Source: Candidatus Poseidoniales archaeon (GTDB lineage Archaea; Thermoplasmatota; Poseidoniia; Poseidoniales; Poseidoniaceae). From it: a DNA stretch of 34,137 nt. The stretch spans positions 1 to 34,137 of the forward strand of contig QQRY01000053.1 in the NCBI GenBank assembly GCA_003602575.1, read 5' to 3'. The notes beneath the pieces were generated by a model. That model was given only the letters and a program-made list of their open reading frames with translations. It had not been told where the DNA came from and did no database searches. Shown here in pieces: positions 32,692-34,137 of the stretch (the stretch's first letter is position 1; the number at the start of each line of letters is the position of its first letter). The translations under genes were made by a program, and so were the position numbers.

Positions 32692-33459
32692 ATGAAAGAA
32701 GGATTTGAAATTCTCGAACCACCGATAACAAAACCTGCACCAAGATTACTTTGTTTTCGCTGTCCTGTATTGTCACGTAATCTCGAAGAGGTAGTACTTG
32801 CAAATGTCGATGAAGTCTCTACATTTGCCATGCAGAAGCGTAGAGATGAGCATCTATCTGGACGATGGCTACTTGCTCAAGCATTAGATGTGTGGGGGAT
32901 CAATCCCTCTGAACTAGAGATTAGGAGGAATCAATACCGAGCACCTAGTTTGGCATATTTGAGGGGTCTATGGAAAAACACAGCATTGCCATCTATATCC
33001 ATTGGTCATTCAGAGGGGTGGGCATATGTTGCTTTGATTGAAAATGGCTGGACAGTCGGAATTGACGGGGAGCCTGATGAACGTCGGATTGCTGAAAATG
33101 CATTTGATATGATGGCCTCTGGAGAAGAATTACAACAGTTGAGGTCAAATCCACATATGGCAATTAGAACTTGGACCGCTAAGGAAGCACTGCAAAAAGC
33201 GATGCGATTAGGCATGAATTTAAATCCACGTAAAATTGAATTTCCAATTGGAGTAAAAGAATGTAATTTTTCAATTGAAAATTTAAATTTTCAATTGGTT
33301 TCTTGGACTCATAAAGAGGCTCATATTAGTCTGGCTTGGGGTGAAGGTGATGGCTATGATTCAGTTCCAGAAGATGAGTTGCTAGAGAGAACGAGAATGG
33401 CTATGGAAAATACGGATTCATGGGGAGTAGGTTGTAGCACCACTAGAAATAATGTTTAA
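32692..33459 (+). CDS. 4'-phosphopantetheinyl transferase, Sfp type
   Basis: Transfers the phosphopantetheine arm from CoA to a carrier protein. The magnesium-binding motif is VGIDGEPDE with Asp125 and Glu127 (VGIDIE is more usual), and the second signature is WTAKEALQKA with Trp161, Lys164 and Glu165. At 255 residues it is a Sfp/Gsp-type pseudo-dimer rather than a short AcpS. It starts 17 bases after the synthase and is on the same strand, so it is probably the dedicated enzyme that activates the three tandem carriers. If the attachment residue there is threonine, this enzyme would have to accept Thr, which is unusual. The gene ends two bases before the stop of the convergent MerT-like gene. 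Confidence 0.88.
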   Translation: MKEGFEILEPPITKPAPRLLCFRCPVLSRNLEEVVLANVDEVSTFAMQKRRDEHLSGRWLLAQALDVWGINPSELEIRRNQYRAPSLAYLRGLWKNTALPSISIGHSEGWAYVALIENGWTVGIDGEPDERRIAENAFDMMASGEELQQLRSNPHMAIRTWTAKEALQKAMRLGMNLNPRKIEFPIGVKECNFSIENLNFQLVSWTHKEAHISLAWGEGDGYDSVPEDELLERTRMAMENTDSWGVGCSTTRNNV

Positions 33460-33461
33460 CA

Positions 33462-33905
33462 TCATTTATTCCAAACTCTACTCGATTCCCATGGAAGTCC
33501 AAATAAGATTCCGATTTCTGTAAGAATTACATAGTTTAGTATCAAATAACTCAGGTAAGAAATTATAATCACTAGAATAGAGGTATTGATAACTTTTCTA
33601 CGTTGTCGTTTGGCTTGATCTAATGTACAGATTCCTTGGTTGCGGAAATAGAACACAAGCCCTACAATGACGGTTATAGAAGCAATTAGCAGCATCAATG
33701 GTCTAAACCAAGAATATCCATCTTCGCCCCAATACAAAGTATCTGAAAGAGCAGCTCCGGTAGAAACTGTGGCTATCCCAAACATCACGAGTACGATTGA
33801 AGGAAGGCAACACATAGAGGCTATAATAGAGGAACTAGCAACAAGTTTCCAAAGAGACCTGGGGCTCTTTTTTTCGATAGTTGCCTCCGAGTCTTCATCT
33901 ATCAT
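33462..33905 (-). CDS. Small MerT-like membrane protein
   Basis: A 147-residue protein with three membrane segments. The first holds a Cys-Cys pair (Cys32-Cys33 in SMCCLPSIVLVMFGIA), as in the mercury-transport protein MerT, and a third Cys (Cys93) lies in the basic loop GICTLDQAKRQRRK after the second segment, where MerT has its loop cysteines. The resemblance is short, there is no MerP, MerA or MerR nearby, and the CC-containing segment also occurs in other small heavy-metal and redox membrane proteins. I therefore call it MerT-like rather than a mercury transporter. The start is the ATG at 33905; no ribosome binding site is clear. Confidence 0.5.
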   Translation of the reverse strand: MIDEDSEATIEKKSPRSLWKLVASSSIIASMCCLPSIVLVMFGIATVSTGAALSDTLYWGEDGYSWFRPLMLLIASITVIVGLVFYFRNQGICTLDQAKRQRRKVINTSILVIIISYLSYLILNYVILTEIGILFGLPWESSRVWNK

Positions 33906-34020
33906 GCACAGTGTTTAGTGGTTAACTAGAAAAAACATTGTATCATTAAGTCATCGAAATTTTTGTTTTTCTAGGTGTCTAATCAACTAAGATTGAAATC
34001 AAATCAGGTAATCATTGTGG

Positions 34021-34092
34021 TGCGGATAGCGGGAGTCGAACCCACGACATAAGGTTGGAAACCTCAGATGATAACCACTTCACCATATCCGC
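34021..34092 (-). tRNA. tRNA-Gly (anticodon TCC)
   Basis: On the minus strand the sequence folds as a full tRNA. The acceptor stem is GCGGATA paired with TATCCGC, with discriminator A at 34021. The D stem is GTGA/TCAT. The anticodon stem TGAGG/CCTTA encloses the loop TTTCCAA, giving anticodon TCC, which reads GGA (glycine). The T stem is GTGGG/CCCGC with loop TTCGACT. No CCA is encoded and there is no intron. It lies downstream of, and in the same orientation as, nothing else in the window after the MerT-like gene's promoter region; the 115 bases between them show no gene. Confidence 0.95.
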
Positions 34093-34137
34093 ACAGGTAT
34101 TCATTGCGAGAAGCATCTCCTCTTTGAGTCAATCGGT

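Noticed and set aside
33462-33905. Mercury resistance operon
   Set aside because: Only one MerT-like membrane protein is seen, with no reductase, periplasmic carrier or regulator.

Overview
The window reads as AT-rich archaeal DNA, most like a planktonic marine euryarchaeon (Thermoplasmatota; Marine Group II / Poseidoniales is my inference). Supporting genes are an Orc1/Cdc6 initiator, a GTP-type dephospho-CoA kinase domain fused to archaeal phosphopantetheine adenylyltransferase, a SelB-like factor without GTPase motifs, a TBP-related protein, a COG1099-type hydrolase, and several secreted proteins with a C-terminal membrane anchor. Coding density is very high. No gene-free stretch exceeds 300 bases, convergent genes abut at their stop codons, and many starts carry a GAGGTG/GGTGA-type ribosome binding site 4-8 bases upstream. 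I see no transposase, integrase, CRISPR array or rRNA.

Layout. 1-2.2 kb: CoaD/dephospho-CoA kinase fusion and a membrane glycosyltransferase, overlapping by one base. 2.2-5.1 kb (minus): a small membrane protein, Orc1/Cdc6, and a metallo-beta-lactamase (RNase Z-like) protein. 5.2-9.4 kb: a flavoprotein reductase, a SLOG-fold protein (minus), biotin carboxylase and a PfkB kinase. 9.4-12.7 kb (minus): a two-TM protein with a long low-complexity tail, a SelB-like factor, and a hotdog thioesterase. 12.8-22.9 kb (plus): a PP-loop (ThiI-type) protein, a 1970-residue surface protein, an unknown protein, a TBP-like protein, a TatD-superfamily hydrolase and a second anchored surface protein.

23.0-33.5 kb is the outstanding part: a three-gene operon for acyl-chain synthesis. 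It encodes a FabI-type enoyl reductase, a 2944-residue type I synthase and an Sfp-type phosphopantetheinyl transferase. The synthase order I read is KS - AT - degenerate ACP - second KS - three tandem ACPs - KR (with a structural half) - DH. With FabI acting in trans this supplies every activity of a fatty-acid elongation cycle, and the PPTase could activate the carriers. The first KS and the ACPs resemble bacterial polyunsaturated fatty acid (Pfa) synthases, but PfaB, PfaD and the FabA-like DH pair are absent. All three tandem ACPs carry threonine where serine normally holds the phosphopantetheine arm. Archaeal membrane lipids are isoprenoid ethers, so a complete iterative fatty-acid/polyketide line in an archaeal context is unexpected. 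The biotin carboxylase at 7.1 kb could belong to the malonyl-CoA supply, but that is only inference.

The window closes with a small MerT-like membrane protein (minus) and a tRNA-Gly(TCC) gene (minus).
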